Below, in pieces: positions 40,676-50,400 of a DNA stretch of 64,000 nt (its first letter is position 1; every line of letters begins with the position of its first letter). A program made the position numbers and the translations under genes. The stretch lies in assembly GCF_007859315.1 (NCBI RefSeq), contig NZ_VOHA01000003.1, positions 670,550-734,549 on the forward strand, given 5' to 3'. Source of the DNA: Reyranella sp. CPCC 100927. Lineage in GTDB: Bacteria; Pseudomonadota; Alphaproteobacteria; Reyranellales; Reyranellaceae. The notes beneath the pieces are model-generated. The model was not told where the DNA came from and ran no database searches. It saw only the letters and a list, made by a program, of their open reading frames with translations.

Positions 40676-41755
40676 TTACGCCAACTGCAGTGCTGCGATG
40701 GGCAGCGGCTTTTCCTTGCCACGCAGGCGGACGTCGTCGAGCGGCAGCGCGATCAGGCCGGACGGCAGGGTCAGCCGGCCGGCGAGATCACCTGAGACGA
40801 TGATATCGTGGTTGCTGGCGCGCGCGACATCGAGCAGACGCGCCGTGGTATTGAGCGTGTCGCCGACAAAGGCGATCTCGCGCTTCATGCTGCCCATTTC
40901 ACCGGCGACGATGTCACCGGCGTGCAGCGCGGCACGGAACGAGGGCACGAAGCCGAAGCGACGGCGATAGTCGTCGGCGGCACGCTCGATTCGCCGCGCG
41001 ATACCGAACGGGCAGAGTGCGCAGCGGGCGCCGCTCAGGGCGGCGTCCTCGGTCCAGGTCAGGATTGCCTCGTCGCCGATATACTTGTGAATCTCGGCGC
41101 CGTGGTCGTAGGCGGCGTCGGCGACATGGCGGAAGAACAAGTTGAGCAGCTGGTGGAAGGCGAGAGCGCCCAGACGCTCGGCGGCGGCGGTCGACGCCTT
41201 CATGTCGACCATCAGGAACACCCGGCGCTCCAGGCGCGGGCGGTTGTAGCGACCGGTCAACAGGCGGCGCAACTCGCGGAAGCCGACCAGGCGGCCGATT
41301 TCGACCGCGGCATTGGCGCCCAGCGACATGACGCCGGCGAACAGCATGATCTCGAAGAACCGCGCGTCGAAGGCGAACGACTGCGGGTTGAAGGGATGGA
41401 ACAGCAGTCGCGCGAGCTGGATGGTCGCCACCAGGATGGCGACGTAGAGCGCCAGCTTGGCGAGGAAGAACGCCCAGAACGGCCAGTACCGCATTCGCTG
41501 CACCAGACGCGAGCGACTGCCGGCGATTTCGAGCCAGATCACGGGAACCGATGCCATCGACGAATTGACGACGCCCTGCAGGCCGCTCAGCCACCGATCG
41601 GTCGCATCCTCGTTGTGGGACATCGTCCAACCGAACGCGAAGCTGGCAATCGCGATGATCGTCGCGATGCCGGCGATCATGCGCCATTCGGCCCGGCGCC
41701 GATTGCGGTCCTCCTCGTCGAGCACCGCGAGGCCCGGCGCCGAGGCGGGCGACAT
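40676..41755 (-). CDS. Class III adenylate/guanylate cyclase with membrane N-terminus
   Basis: 359 residues. The first ~160 residues hold about four hydrophobic segments (MIAGIATIIAIASFAFGW, FWAFFLAKLALYVAILVA, FEIMLFAGVMSLGANAA). The catalytic domain follows: metal Asp in VFLMVDMKASTAAAERL, second Asp in IHKYIGDEAILTW and the late VGDTLNTTARLLD block. It would make cAMP or cGMP at the membrane. A Cys pair (ARCALCPFG) sits in the domain. The start is taken at ATG 41755; a GTG at 41770, just after the dehydratase stop, is an alternative. Confidence 0.88.
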   Translation of the reverse strand: MSPASAPGLAVLDEEDRNRRRAEWRMIAGIATIIAIASFAFGWTMSHNEDATDRWLSGLQGVVNSSMASVPVIWLEIAGSRSRLVQRMRYWPFWAFFLAKLALYVAILVATIQLARLLFHPFNPQSFAFDARFFEIMLFAGVMSLGANAAVEIGRLVGFRELRRLLTGRYNRPRLERRVFLMVDMKASTAAAERLGALAFHQLLNLFFRHVADAAYDHGAEIHKYIGDEAILTWTEDAALSGARCALCPFGIARRIERAADDYRRRFGFVPSFRAALHAGDIVAGEMGSMKREIAFVGDTLNTTARLLDVARASNHDIIVSGDLAGRLTLPSGLIALPLDDVRLRGKEKPLPIAALQLA

Positions 41756-41772
41756 CGCCGGCGTCGTCACGG

Positions 41773-42777
41773 TCAGACCACCCGGCGCGCGGCCGTGGCC
41801 AGCGCCGCGCGGAATACCTCGCCGTCGACATTGCCGCCGGAACACACCACGCACACGGTGCGGTCACGGATCGGCAGCGCGCCGTTGAGCACGCAGGCCA
41901 GGCCCACGGCGCCGCCCGGCTCGACCACCAGCTTGAACTCGCGGAAGGCGAACTCCATTGCGGTCGCGACCTCATCGTCGGTCGCCACCAGGCTGCCGTT
42001 GAGGTGCTGGCGCGCCAACGCGAAAGTGTAGTTGCCGGGGGTGGGTGCCAGCAGCGCATCGCAGAACGAGCCCACCAGGCGCTCGTTGCGCTGGTGGGTA
42101 CCGCTGGCGAGCGAACGGGCGAGGTCGTCGAAGCCGGCCGGCTCGGCGGCGAAGCACTGCGTGGCAGGGCTGATCGCCTTGACGGCGGTGGCGATGCCGC
42201 TCGACAGGCCGCCGCCGCTGCAGGGTGCAATGACGGCGTCGAGGCGGGCGCGGGCGGCCTGCGCCTGGTCGATCAGTTCGGGGCCGATCGTGCCCTGGCC
42301 GGCGATGATCCAGGGATGATCGTAGGGCGGGATGGGTGTCCTGCCGTCGCGTTCGGCCAGCCCGCGTGCGATCGCCTCGCGGTCGTCCTTGAGGCGATCA
42401 TAGAGCACGATCTCGGCGCCGCTGGCGCGGGTGTTGGCGACCTTGATGGCGGGCGCATCGCTGGGCATCACGATGGTGGCCGGCGTCGCCAGCAGGCGGG
42501 CTGCCTCGGCGACGCCCTGGGCGTGGTTGCCCGATGACCAGGCCACGATGCCAGCCTTGCGCCTGTCGGCATCGAGCTGGCGGATGAAGTTGTAGGCGCC
42601 GCGGAACTTGAACGAACCGGTGCGTTGTAGCGGCTCGGCCTTGATCAGCAGCCGGCCGCCGAGGCGGTCGTTGACCCGGGGATTCTCCAGCATCGGCGTG
42701 CGCAGCGCGGCACCGTCGATGCGCTGCGCGGCGGCTTCGATATCGGCATAGGCGGGGAGGGGGAGTGGGAGCGTCAT
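41773..42777 (-). CDS. PLP-dependent threonine/serine dehydratase (3-hydroxyaspartate ammonia-lyase-like)
   Basis: 334 residues of fold type II. The PLP lysine is in GSFKFRGAYNFI, the phosphate-binding glycine loop is SGGGLSSGIA and SSGNHAQGVA is intact. There is no ACT regulatory domain, so it is the catabolic or racemase/dehydratase type, not biosynthetic IlvA. It lies upstream of the cyclase on the same strand with 17 bp between them. A GTG start at 42786 is possible. Confidence 0.9.
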   Translation of the reverse strand: MTLPLPLPAYADIEAAAQRIDGAALRTPMLENPRVNDRLGGRLLIKAEPLQRTGSFKFRGAYNFIRQLDADRRKAGIVAWSSGNHAQGVAEAARLLATPATIVMPSDAPAIKVANTRASGAEIVLYDRLKDDREAIARGLAERDGRTPIPPYDHPWIIAGQGTIGPELIDQAQAARARLDAVIAPCSGGGLSSGIATAVKAISPATQCFAAEPAGFDDLARSLASGTHQRNERLVGSFCDALLAPTPGNYTFALARQHLNGSLVATDDEVATAMEFAFREFKLVVEPGGAVGLACVLNGALPIRDRTVCVVCSGGNVDGEVFRAALATAARRVV

Positions 42778-42849
42778 GCGCGGCACCTTAGTGGCTGGGA
42801 GCGCGCCACTCCAGCGGCGTGCTGCCAGGCTTGACCCGTTCCGTCACAG

Positions 42850-42877
42850 CCTGTTCAGTCACCGCTGACTGAACAGG
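42850..42877 (+). promoter_or_regulatory. Stem overlapping the ribosome binding site of the DpgC-like gene
   Basis: CCTGTTCAGTCA (42850-42861) and TGACTGAACAGG (42866-42877) form a perfect 12-bp stem with the 4-base loop CCGC. The last bases of the right arm (AGG, 42875-42877) are part of the AGGAGA ribosome binding site of the gene starting at 42886. As DNA it is an ideal operator palindrome; as RNA it could hide the RBS. Confidence 0.6.
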
Positions 42878-42885
42878 AGAACTTC

Positions 42886-44307
42886 ATGGCGGTAATGGAT
42901 GTCGACCTGGTGCAGCGCGAGGAAGACAAGCGGGCGCTGCTGGCCGCCGGGATGGACGCTGCGCGGGCCCAGGCCTGGATCGCGGCGCGGCCGGCGGCGG
43001 TGTCGAGTTACGAGGTCGACCGCGTTGCCTATGGCCGCTACTGGGAATTGAATCACGACCTGCTGGCGAGCCTGCCGCGGCCGCCGGCGCGCAACGAGGC
43101 CGAGCGCCTGGCCGCGGCGCGCCTGCTGCAGTCCGGCCGCCACACCCGCCAGCGTTTCATGGCGGCGCATGCGCTGGATGTCTACCGGGCGCTGACCGAC
43201 GACATGCGCACCTTCGTGCGGGTCGAGCGGCTGGTGGTCGAGGCGGCCCGCCTGGTGCCGGGCCTGGTGCCGACGCCAGATGACATCGCCCTCGAGGCCG
43301 AGGGCAAGCAGGGCGACAAGGACGGTATCGAGATCGACCAGGGCATCTTCTGCCACGCCGTGCTGGCGCGGCCCGATACCGGCACGCACCTGTGCCACGC
43401 CATGCTGCTGCCGCGCATCGAGGCACGCGCGCGCCTGGCCGAACTGCAGCAGAACGGCCGCGTCGACCTCACCTATGCCGAGGTCGAGCGCCGGGGCGCC
43501 GCATCGTACGTGACGCTGAAGAACCCGCGGTACCTGAACGCCGAGGACGACACCACGATGGATCCGCTGGAGATCGCGGTCGACCTGGCGCTGCTGGACC
43601 CGCAGACCCAGGTCTGCGTGATGCGCGGCGGCACCGTCGAGCATCCTAAGTACAAGGGCCGCCGCATCTTCCAGGCCGGCATCAACCTGACCCATATCTA
43701 TAACGGCAAGATCCCGTACCTGTGGTATGTGCGGCGCGACCTGGGCTGGGTCAACAAGGTGATGCGCGGCCATGCGTTCGAGCACATCTCGCCCGACGAG
43801 GTGACGGGCGAGACGCACGAAAAGCTGTGGATTGCCCAGCTCGATACGTTTGCCATCGGCGGCGGCTGCCAGGCGCTCCTGGCCATGGACTACAACATCG
43901 CCGGCGCCGATGCCTATATGACCTTGCCGGCGCGCAAGGAAGGCATCATCCCCGGCATGGCGAACCTGCGGCTGTGGCGCTTCGTGGGCGATCGCATCAC
44001 GCGCCAGGCGATCCTCTACGAGCGCGGCCTGCCGTGCGACAGCGACGAGGGACGGCTGATCATCGACCGCATCGTGCCGCCGGACCAGACCGACGCGGCA
44101 GTGGCCGAGGCGGTCGAGGGGTTGACCAGCTCCGGCGTGGTCAGCGCGCGGGGCAACCGGGTCGCCATCCGCGCCTCGCAGGAGCCGCTCGACCTGTTCC
44201 GCCGCTACGCTGCCGTCTATGCACGCGAGCAGGCACAGTGCCACTTCAGCCCGGCGCTGATCGCCAACCTCGAACGGCACTGGAACGTAGCCCAGCGCAA
44301 GATGTGA
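42886..44307 (+). CDS. DpgC-like enoyl-CoA hydratase/isomerase superfamily enzyme
   Basis: 473 residues. The N-terminal ~200 residues are helical; the C-terminal part is a crotonase fold (FAIGGGCQALLAMDYNIAGA, then LPARKEGIIPGMANLRLWRF). The block FQAGINLTHIYNGKIPYLWYV with RRDLGWVNKVMRG matches the pattern of DpgC, the cofactor-independent dioxygenase that cleaves 3,5-dihydroxyphenylacetyl-CoA in glycopeptide pathways. The other dpg genes (dpgA, B, D) are absent, so the true substrate is unknown. AGGAGA lies 5 bases before the ATG, partly inside a stem. Confidence 0.8.
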   Translation: MAVMDVDLVQREEDKRALLAAGMDAARAQAWIAARPAAVSSYEVDRVAYGRYWELNHDLLASLPRPPARNEAERLAAARLLQSGRHTRQRFMAAHALDVYRALTDDMRTFVRVERLVVEAARLVPGLVPTPDDIALEAEGKQGDKDGIEIDQGIFCHAVLARPDTGTHLCHAMLLPRIEARARLAELQQNGRVDLTYAEVERRGAASYVTLKNPRYLNAEDDTTMDPLEIAVDLALLDPQTQVCVMRGGTVEHPKYKGRRIFQAGINLTHIYNGKIPYLWYVRRDLGWVNKVMRGHAFEHISPDEVTGETHEKLWIAQLDTFAIGGGCQALLAMDYNIAGADAYMTLPARKEGIIPGMANLRLWRFVGDRITRQAILYERGLPCDSDEGRLIIDRIVPPDQTDAAVAEAVEGLTSSGVVSARGNRVAIRASQEPLDLFRRYAAVYAREQAQCHFSPALIANLERHWNVAQRKM

Positions 44308-44315
44308 GGGCGGCG

Positions 44316-44690
44316 ATGGACAGCATCGCCGCGGCGCTGGCCAACCCCACGGTCTACTGGACGTATTTTGCCCTCTGCTTCGCCGTGCTGGTGCTGCCGA
44401 TGATCGCACTGGCGTGGTGGTATCATGCCAATATCCATAAGACGCCGGGCGGCCGTGCGCTGATGAGACGGCAGTACGAGGTCGGCGTCAGCCGCCGCCC
44501 AACCGATGCCGGCCGCATGTTGCGCGCGGCGGTCGAGATGGGCGGCGATATCGAGTCGGATGTCTATGGCGCGCCGGTGCGGCGAATGCAGCACCGGGTC
44601 TATGTCGTGACGGGCGTCTGGCTCGCCATGGTCGCGGTAATGTTCGGCATCCTGATCTGGGCCGACACGGTCAACCACGCGACGGGTTGA
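44316..44690 (+). CDS. Small membrane protein downstream of the DpgC-like gene
   Basis: 124 residues with two membrane helices (~14-36: YFALCFAVLVLPMIALAWW; ~98-118: VYVVTGVWLAMVAVMFGILIW). Between them lies a charged cytoplasmic or periplasmic loop (RRQYEVGVSRRPTDAGRML). It starts 8 bases after the DpgC-like stop with GAGGG as RBS, so it is co-transcribed. The family is not recognised. The open frame runs upstream inside the previous gene, but that part is a shadow. Confidence 0.75.
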   Translation: MDSIAAALANPTVYWTYFALCFAVLVLPMIALAWWYHANIHKTPGGRALMRRQYEVGVSRRPTDAGRMLRAAVEMGGDIESDVYGAPVRRMQHRVYVVTGVWLAMVAVMFGILIWADTVNHATG

Positions 44691-44785
44691 GCGGACCGGC
44701 CCTCTCTTTTCCATCGGTCGGGTGAACGATGCGTCGGGCGCGGGACCGCTGCTAGTACCTGCTATCGCTCGAGTGTGACTCGGGA

Positions 44786-44875
44786 CTGTCATCCCGAGCG
44801 CAGCGAGGGATCTTTTGATGCAGGCGCACCCGTACGTCACTTGCAGAAGATCCCTCGCTGCGCTCGGGATGACAG
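44786..44875. repeat. Perfect 29-bp inverted repeat, CATCCCGAGCGC family (copy 2)
   Basis: Arms at 44786-44814 and 44847-44875 are exact reverse complements around a 32-base centre. The core (ATCCCGAGCGCAGCGAGGGA) is the same as in the imperfect repeat at 12053-12125. It lies in the 255-bp gap before an unrecognised plus-strand gene. A dispersed palindromic element; it may also act as a terminator for the preceding operon. Confidence 0.8.
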
Positions 44876-44946
44876 CTGTATCAGTGACGCGTGATTCCGG
44901 GTACTAGCGTGCCGCTCCCTCGCGCACAGCCGTCATGGAGAGTCTC

Positions 44947-45660
44947 ATGGGTGGTTCGACGTTCGGCTACCAGCGGCCCCCGATCCGCTTTCTGGATCAA
45001 CAGCTTACGCTCGACCCCGCGATCCAGCGGATGATGTTGGAGATCGAGGCGCAAATGCGGGCGCGCCGGATCATCCAGGAGTGGCTGAACCCGAACTTCC
45101 AGCTTCTGCTGCCGCAGTGGAGCCAGCTCCTGGGACCGGCGCCCAATCCGGTCTTTTCGATGCCGCCGCTGCCGGCGTCCGGCCCGGGCTATACGCCCGG
45201 CGCCGGTCCGGCGACGCCGCGGCCGGGCGAGGTGTCCGACGTGCTGGGTGCCGTTTACAAGCTGCCGGTCGTGCAGCGCCTCGTCCAGCAGGCGCACGAT
45301 GAGGCGATGCGTCAGCTCGGCGTGTTGCGCGGCGAGTGGACCAACGCCGGTACAGGCGAGCGCATGACGATGGTCACGATGACGGGCATCGTGGCGGGCA
45401 GCATGGTCACCATCATCCTCGCCAACCGGCCGACGCGCGATCTCGCCTTCAGCCTGCTCAAGGACAAGGATATCCCGATCCCCGGTGTCGATGGCCTGTC
45501 GTTCCGGATCATGGACCGCGGCGGCGGCACGACCGTGCCGCTGGGCGTGCCCGGCCTGCGGGCATCGGGGCACCTCAACCTGCCGTCCGGCCAGCCACCC
45601 GACTACGGCGCCACGATTACCTTCGACGTGATGGAATTCATGCGATCGCGCCGCCGGTAG
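44947..45660 (+). CDS. Unrecognised 237-residue protein
   Basis: The N-terminal half is helical and Gln/Met/Arg-rich (LTLDPAIQRMMLEIEAQMRAR, IIQEWLNPNFQLLLPQW). A Pro/Gly-rich linker (SMPPLPASGPGYTPGAGPAT) follows, then a helix, a short hydrophobic stretch (MTGIVAGSMVTIILANR) and a C-terminal beta-rich part. There is no signal peptide. The start at 44947 is chosen because GGAG lies six bases upstream; ATG 44935 has none. It converges on the 522-residue gene with only 4 bp between stops. Confidence 0.65.
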   Translation: MGGSTFGYQRPPIRFLDQQLTLDPAIQRMMLEIEAQMRARRIIQEWLNPNFQLLLPQWSQLLGPAPNPVFSMPPLPASGPGYTPGAGPATPRPGEVSDVLGAVYKLPVVQRLVQQAHDEAMRQLGVLRGEWTNAGTGERMTMVTMTGIVAGSMVTIILANRPTRDLAFSLLKDKDIPIPGVDGLSFRIMDRGGGTTVPLGVPGLRASGHLNLPSGQPPDYGATITFDVMEFMRSRRR

Positions 45661-45664
45661 GGTT

Positions 45665-47233
45665 CTACTGCAGGCTGGTCACACCCAGGGCTGCGCCGAA
45701 GCGGCGGCCGGCCTCCAGGAAGTCGCCGTACTTGCGATGCCGCGCCGTGTGCTGCACGCAGCCGAGCAGCAGCCAGTCGCGGCCCGGCGCACGGTTGCGG
45801 TGCCAGTCGTCGAGCAGGCACTGCGCGATCTCCTGATTGTGGGGATCGTTGCCGATTCGCGCGGCGACCAGTGCCAGTCGCGTGATCAGCGGATTGCGAT
45901 CGGCGCCGCTGTCGAGATAGGCGCGGGTCCAGCCGACGGCCTGCGCGCCATCGAGCGCCAGGATCGCCGCATCGATGCGGTCCAGCAGCTGCCCGGCATC
46001 CATCTTGTCGGCGCCGGCGGGCGCGCGCACGTCGGCGGCATGCATGTCGCCGGTGTGGCGCTGATGCCAGGCATTGCGGTTGAGGAAGGACGCAGCGACG
46101 TACAGCAGCTTCAGCCGCTGCGGATGCTGGAACGTGTCGTAGAACCAACCCAGCGTGCTGCAGTATTCGGCGCAGTGCTGTGGGATGGAGAAATTGATGT
46201 CGTCGTGGGTGCGCACCAGGACCTGGGCGGCGCCGATCTGCAGGACGTCCAGGATCTGGCGCGGGCCCTTGCCGGCGAGCAGCAGCCGGCTGATGTGCTC
46301 GATATAGGCCGGCTCCGGTGCGTTCAGCACGGCGTCGAGCAGTGCTGTCACGTCGTCCGCATCGAGCGGCGCGGTGTTGGCCAGCATCGCCCGCTCGCGC
46401 GCCGTCGTGCCGCTGTAGGGCACCGCGTGCAGGGCGTGGCCCTCGAGATAGACGGTGACCGCGTTGCAGGCCATCTCGTAGGTCGAGTACCAGCGCGGGC
46501 CCACGGCAATGTCGAGCGCGCCGGCATAAACGATGTCGTGCGCATGATCCCAGCCCACGGCATCGCCCAATTCGACGGTCGAGCGGGCGCGAAAGGACTT
46601 GTGGCCGGTGGTGTAGGACCGATTCTGGAAGGCGCGGTCCTGCACGTCGATCAGGCCGGCGAACACCAGCTCGGCCAGCACGTCGCGGCGCTGCGCGGGA
46701 TCCTGCATGAGGCCGAGGAACACGCGGTAGGCCTCGATCACCTGGCCGCGATGCACCAGGGTGAGCCAGTGGCCGAGCCGCTCCTTCAGGCTGCCGTCAA
46801 GGGCCAGCGGTTCCTGGTCGGGCCAGTAGACCACGGGCGCCGGCGGCGGCCCGGGCGGCTGCTGGAAGCCGCGCGCATAGTGGCCGGGCGCCTTGACGAT
46901 CTTCTGGTTCCAGATGTCGAGACCGGTGGGGATGTACCAGATGGTCTGCGCCATCGGCAGACTGGCCAGCGAGTCCGGCAGCATCTTCGCCAGGTTGAGC
47001 GTGGCACGTGCGCTCAGCAGGCAGTGGTCGTTGTTGACGAAGTTCACGTAACCGTCGTCGATTCGCTCGTGGTACGGCACGTGGGTATAGGGCGCATGGA
47101 TGCGCACCGCTTCCGTGAGCAGCTCGTTGAGCGGCCGGCCGGCGCGCACGAGATCGTAGTACGCATCGCTGGCGCCGACCTGGTCGCGCTGCAGGATGCG
47201 CTCCTCCAGTCTGGCGTAGAGGGCGTTTGCCAT
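45665..47233 (-). CDS. Unrecognised 522-residue protein downstream of the P450-DyP gene
   Basis: No signal peptide or clear membrane segment. It is helical and rich in His, Trp and Tyr (TLVHRGQVIEAYRVFLGLM, GRDWLLLGCVQHTARHRKYG), with recurring His such as HAPYTHVPYHERIDDGYVNF, INFSIPQHCAEYCSTLGWFY and NAWHQRHTGDMHAA. Many His residues could bind a metal, but no known site is recognised. It starts 176 bp after the P450-DyP stop on the same strand and is probably its operon partner. Confidence 0.7.
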   Translation of the reverse strand: MANALYARLEERILQRDQVGASDAYYDLVRAGRPLNELLTEAVRIHAPYTHVPYHERIDDGYVNFVNNDHCLLSARATLNLAKMLPDSLASLPMAQTIWYIPTGLDIWNQKIVKAPGHYARGFQQPPGPPPAPVVYWPDQEPLALDGSLKERLGHWLTLVHRGQVIEAYRVFLGLMQDPAQRRDVLAELVFAGLIDVQDRAFQNRSYTTGHKSFRARSTVELGDAVGWDHAHDIVYAGALDIAVGPRWYSTYEMACNAVTVYLEGHALHAVPYSGTTARERAMLANTAPLDADDVTALLDAVLNAPEPAYIEHISRLLLAGKGPRQILDVLQIGAAQVLVRTHDDINFSIPQHCAEYCSTLGWFYDTFQHPQRLKLLYVAASFLNRNAWHQRHTGDMHAADVRAPAGADKMDAGQLLDRIDAAILALDGAQAVGWTRAYLDSGADRNPLITRLALVAARIGNDPHNQEIAQCLLDDWHRNRAPGRDWLLLGCVQHTARHRKYGDFLEAGRRFGAALGVTSLQ

Positions 47234-47409
47234 GCGCGGCCTCCCGTTCGACTGCCGACGCCTGTGTGCGGCGTGGGCGCTGCCAGCAGGTTAGGGCCGT
47301 GCCGGAACGGTGAGCAACCCGCTGCGGGCAGAGCCGAAGCGACGCCAGCGCATGCGTGGGCGTGGTCGTCGCCAGCCGTCATCTGCCCCTTCGGCCGCTC
47401 CCCAACCGG

Positions 47410-50400
47410 TCAGGCGGGCGAGGGCGCTACGGGTTTATCGACCTCGGCCTCGCTCGCGCGCGGTTGCGGCAGGGACTTTCCGTGGTGCAACTCGGTCAGG
47501 AACCGTAGCGCGGCGTGGCTGGGCAGGAAGAAGTAGCCGCCCGCCCGCACCGTGACGAAGCTCTGCATGTTATCCAGCACCACGGCGCCGGCCGGTGTCG
47601 GGATGGTGAAGACACGCTGGCCGGGGCACGCCGACGCGGTGATGGGATCAGGCTCGCTGTTCAGGCCGTGAAAGGACGGTGAGGCGATCCAGGACTGCTG
47701 CACGAACTCGAACTGCCGCTCCAGGTCGGCGCACAGGCCGACGAACATCAGGCCCTTCTCCTCCGGCTGGTTGTCGGCGGCAGGCTTGACGTAGCTGCGT
47801 CCGCGCCGCAGCAGGCGATGGCGGTTGGTAATGATGAGTTGCTTAGGGTCGCCCGGCTGCAGGCTGTCGCGCGGGTTGGCGCGGCGGATATGAGCGCCGA
47901 ACGGGCAGAAGAAGCCCTGCGGGTCCTCCTCGCCGAACTTGAAGTCGTTGGTCGGCTCGGCGCCGGAGCTGCGCTTGCCCTTGCGCTTGGGCTCCTCGGG
48001 GCCGGGCCGCTCGATCAGCGGTGTGCCGTCGCGCCAACGACCCATCATCTTGGCCGCTACCCAATCGGCGGTGATCTCGCCGCCGATGAGGGCCTTCAGG
48101 TTGGGATACTTCCGCAGTTCCTGCGCCTTGCTCTCGGTGAAGGCATGGAAGCCCTCGACGTCCTGCACCAGTTGGCGCACGGCGATGAACGTGCCGTTGC
48201 GCCCGAAGTCGCGGGGCACCGCGGTGGGCCAGGCTCGGAAGCGCGGGAAGCGCGAGGTGACCGTGGCGTTGTCGGCCGGCAGCAGGTTGCCGAGATCGGA
48301 CTCGGGGGGCACGACCACGCTGGGCGGAAAGTAGTTCTGGTTGTTGCGATAGCCCAGGAGCAGTTCGCCCGGCGCCACGATATCGTTCTCCAGGGCACCC
48401 TTGGCAAAGCGCTGGGTGCCGCGGATGATCGGCTGCGAGATGCCGTCGCGATAGCCGAAGTGTTCGTATTCCTTGCTCTTTTCCTTGCCGTTCGCGCTGA
48501 CGGGCTGCGTCAGCACGACGTCCAGGAACGCACCGCCTTGCTTCAGCATGCGGCGGCGGTGCGCTTCGAGCGCGCGGTCCCGCTTCTCCGCTGAGTCGGC
48601 GTAGAGGAACAGCACGGCATCGGCCGTCGGCCGGCCATCAACCGGTTGTCCATCGGCCCAGCGCCAGGTTTCGGGTGCCGAGGAACCGACATCGCCCAGG
48701 ATGCGGCTGCGGCTGATCATGCCGGCGGTAAACGGTCCCGGGAACGTCTTCAGGCCGACATCAGGCACACCGAACCTGGCAAGCCCGGCGGCCGAGAAGG
48801 CGACGAAGGTCGCCACGCGGAAGCCGTTCTTGTCCTTCACCGTCGGTCGGTCGCCGAACGTGATGGGCTCGATGCCCTCGGCCGACGCCGGTTTGCCGTT
48901 GGGCGGCATCAGTCCGTCGAGCCACGATGTGCAGTGCTGCGGCTGGTCGGGCAGGCGCAGCACGACGCACGCGGTATAGGGCAGATCGCCCAACGCGCGG
49001 AACACGAGCGACTGCACTTCCATGGTTTCGATGGCGTAGTCCGGCCGCGGCATCGAGCCGAAGCAATCGAGCCAGGCCTGGGCCGCCGTATCGGTGCGGG
49101 CCCGCATCAGCCCGTCATGGATCAGCGCATTGAGCCGGATCTGGTCGGTCGTCAGCTCCGGAAAGCGGCTGTACCAGAATTGTGTCGGGACCTGCTGGCG
49201 GCGGACCCAGCGCTTGAAACGATCGCCGTCCTGGGCACCGTCGCGGGTCAGGAAGCGCGTGCGTGGGAAGCCCACGCCGTTGCTCCACGCCGCGCTCTGG
49301 CCCTGGTGCGCCTTGGTGATGAAGTCCTCAAGATAGCTTTCCCAGCTGCCGTCGAAGTTGGCCAGGAAGATCAGTCTCTCGCTGCCCGGCAGGCGGAACC
49401 ACTTGGCATAGTGGATGGTGCCGATGTTGACGACGAAGCCCGGTCGATACTTGTGGGCGACCAGGACGCCGATGCTCCACATCGCCACGGCGGTCGTCAG
49501 CTTGCGGAACCAGCCCGGCTTCAGGTGCGTCACCGCCGTGATGTGGTTCTGCGCGTAGCCCGGCGGGTTCTCGCGGGCGGTGAGCGTCTGAAGGTAGGCC
49601 TGTTCGGGATTTCGATCGTCGGGCTCATCGCGCTTTTCGTGCCAGCGCAGCAGGCCGATGAACGCTGCGGCGACGGCGGCAAGCAGCAGGCTGGTGGCGA
49701 CGACACCGCCCACGACGGCCAGCAGGAAGCGTCCGATGCCGGTCACGGTATTTGTGAAGAAGTGCTGGAACGCCAAACCCGGGCCCAGCGACCAGTCGAC
49801 CACCACCGAAAGGGCGACGATCAACGCGAACAGCAGAAGCCCCAACCTCAGGGCGGACCGCGTGGTGGCGAAGCTCTTGAAGGCGCCGCCGGCGTTGCGT
49901 TCCTTCCACTCCGACATTGCCAACTGACGGCCGCTGGGGCGGATCAGGAAATCGGCGAAACCGGCGCCGCGATCGAGCAGGTCGCGCAGCGGCTCGTCGC
50001 TGGCCGCCTGGCGAACATAGTCGTCGTCCTGCTGGATCAGCTTGCGCACATGATCGACGACCCGGATCGGCCGGCTGCCGAACTCGAAATGCTTCTTCTG
50101 ATAGTACTTGAGGGCGTCGCGGGCGAATGTCGCCAGGGCATCCTGACGGGCGATATCGGAAACCGGCGTGTCTGGCGTGCCGTTGAAGTTCAGGCCGATG
50201 GCACCCCATGGCCAGGTGTGCAGATCAAGCGCATGGCGGATCAACTGGTCGTCCAGCGCCAGGGAATCGCCGCTCTGCACGTGCTGGAAGAGCGGTTTCA
50301 ACCAGGCCTCGGCATGGGTTGCGACCTTGCGCAACGCCGCCTCGCGCGGCCCGTCGACATTCAGTTCCAGCAGCAGGTAGTGCGCGCCATCGCCGGCATC

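Noticed and set aside
42886..44307. A full dihydroxyphenylglycine or glycopeptide biosynthetic cluster
   Set aside because: No dpgA, dpgB, dpgD or peptide synthetase genes are present around the DpgC-like gene.
43722..44315. Upstream extension of the small membrane protein frame into the DpgC-like gene
   Set aside because: The extension is an out-of-frame shadow of a conserved enzyme; the ATG at 44316 has its own RBS.
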